Assembly: GCA_003171235.1 (NCBI GenBank)
Contig: PMYM01000233.1
Span: 1 to 13,227 of the forward strand
Direction: 5' to 3'
DNA from: Phycisphaerales bacterium
GTDB lineage: Bacteria; Planctomycetota; Phycisphaerae; SM23-33
Length of the DNA: 13,227 nt
Part shown: positions 13,210 to 13,227 of the stretch, piece after piece
Numbering within the stretch: position 1 is the stretch's first letter
Layout of the letters: each line of letters opens with the position of its first letter
Notes under the pieces: model-generated
What the model was told of the DNA's origin: nothing
Database searches by the model: none
Seen by the model: the letters and a program-made list of their open reading frames with translations, nothing else
Made by a program: the position numbers and the translations under genes

Positions 13210-13227
13210 GGTGGGAGACCGCCCTGC
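13210..13227 (+). repeat. Start of a second REP element cut by the window end
   Basis: GGTGGGAG at 13210-13217 is identical to the first stem arm of the REP at 12596-12603 and lies 12 nt after the RAYT stop. The next bases, ACCGCCCTGC, differ from the upstream copy, and the base of the stem is preceded by CGAAT rather than GTAG. The 3' half lies beyond the window. Confidence 0.5.

Overview
The window is a high-GC bacterial chromosome segment, most probably from a planctomycete (Planctomycetota, perhaps a Phycisphaerae-like lineage). This rests on several points. The DnaE palm motif is the shorter 'RGSGVG' form, which I recall from planctomycete DnaE proteins. There is a large secreted DUF3352-like protein. 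There are also many long GC-rich hairpin repeats between genes. The assignment is an inference; no rRNA or tRNA gene is present to settle it.

Layout. Positions 1-244 hold no convincing gene. Two genes on the minus strand follow: a secreted protein of unknown function (245-2110) and a small DUF2795-like protein (2253-2528). A 307-bp divergent intergenic region then leads to dnaE (2836-6366, replicative DNA polymerase III alpha subunit, with an apparently complete PHP metal site). Next come two genes of 7-deazaguanine (preQ0/queuosine) synthesis, queE (6543-7193) and queD (7320-7682). They are separated by AT-rich palindromic repeats that stand out from the GC-rich genes. A BatA-type membrane-anchored protein with a degenerate vWA region follows (7810-9594). 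Then there is a Tn5/IS50-like IS4-family transposase (9889-11232), trpS (11621-12589) and a REP-associated tyrosine transposase (RAYT, 12652-13197).

Most of the unusual content is repeat and mobile DNA. (1) The IS4-type transposase gene lies between 33-bp perfect inverted repeats. Outside these, both flanks align in inverted orientation over roughly 210 and 260 bp, as divergent copies of one four-module hairpin repeat. Two of the hairpin stems differ between copies by compensatory base-pair changes, which suggests the structure itself is conserved. (2) The RAYT gene is preceded by a textbook REP hairpin with a GTAG foot, placed 3 nt after the trpS stop. The window ends inside what looks like a second copy of the same repeat. 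(3) A different GTAG-footed hairpin, next to two overlapping GC hairpins, lies in frame inside the BatA-like gene. (4) A separate AT-rich palindrome family occupies the three gaps around queE and queD.

The housekeeping genes (dnaE, queE, queD, trpS) are intact and conventional. They do not form one pathway, apart from queE and queD. I see no CRISPR array, tRNA, rRNA, phage gene or evident defence or biosynthetic cluster. The best candidate for something undescribed is the covarying mosaic repeat and its relation to the transposase it encloses.
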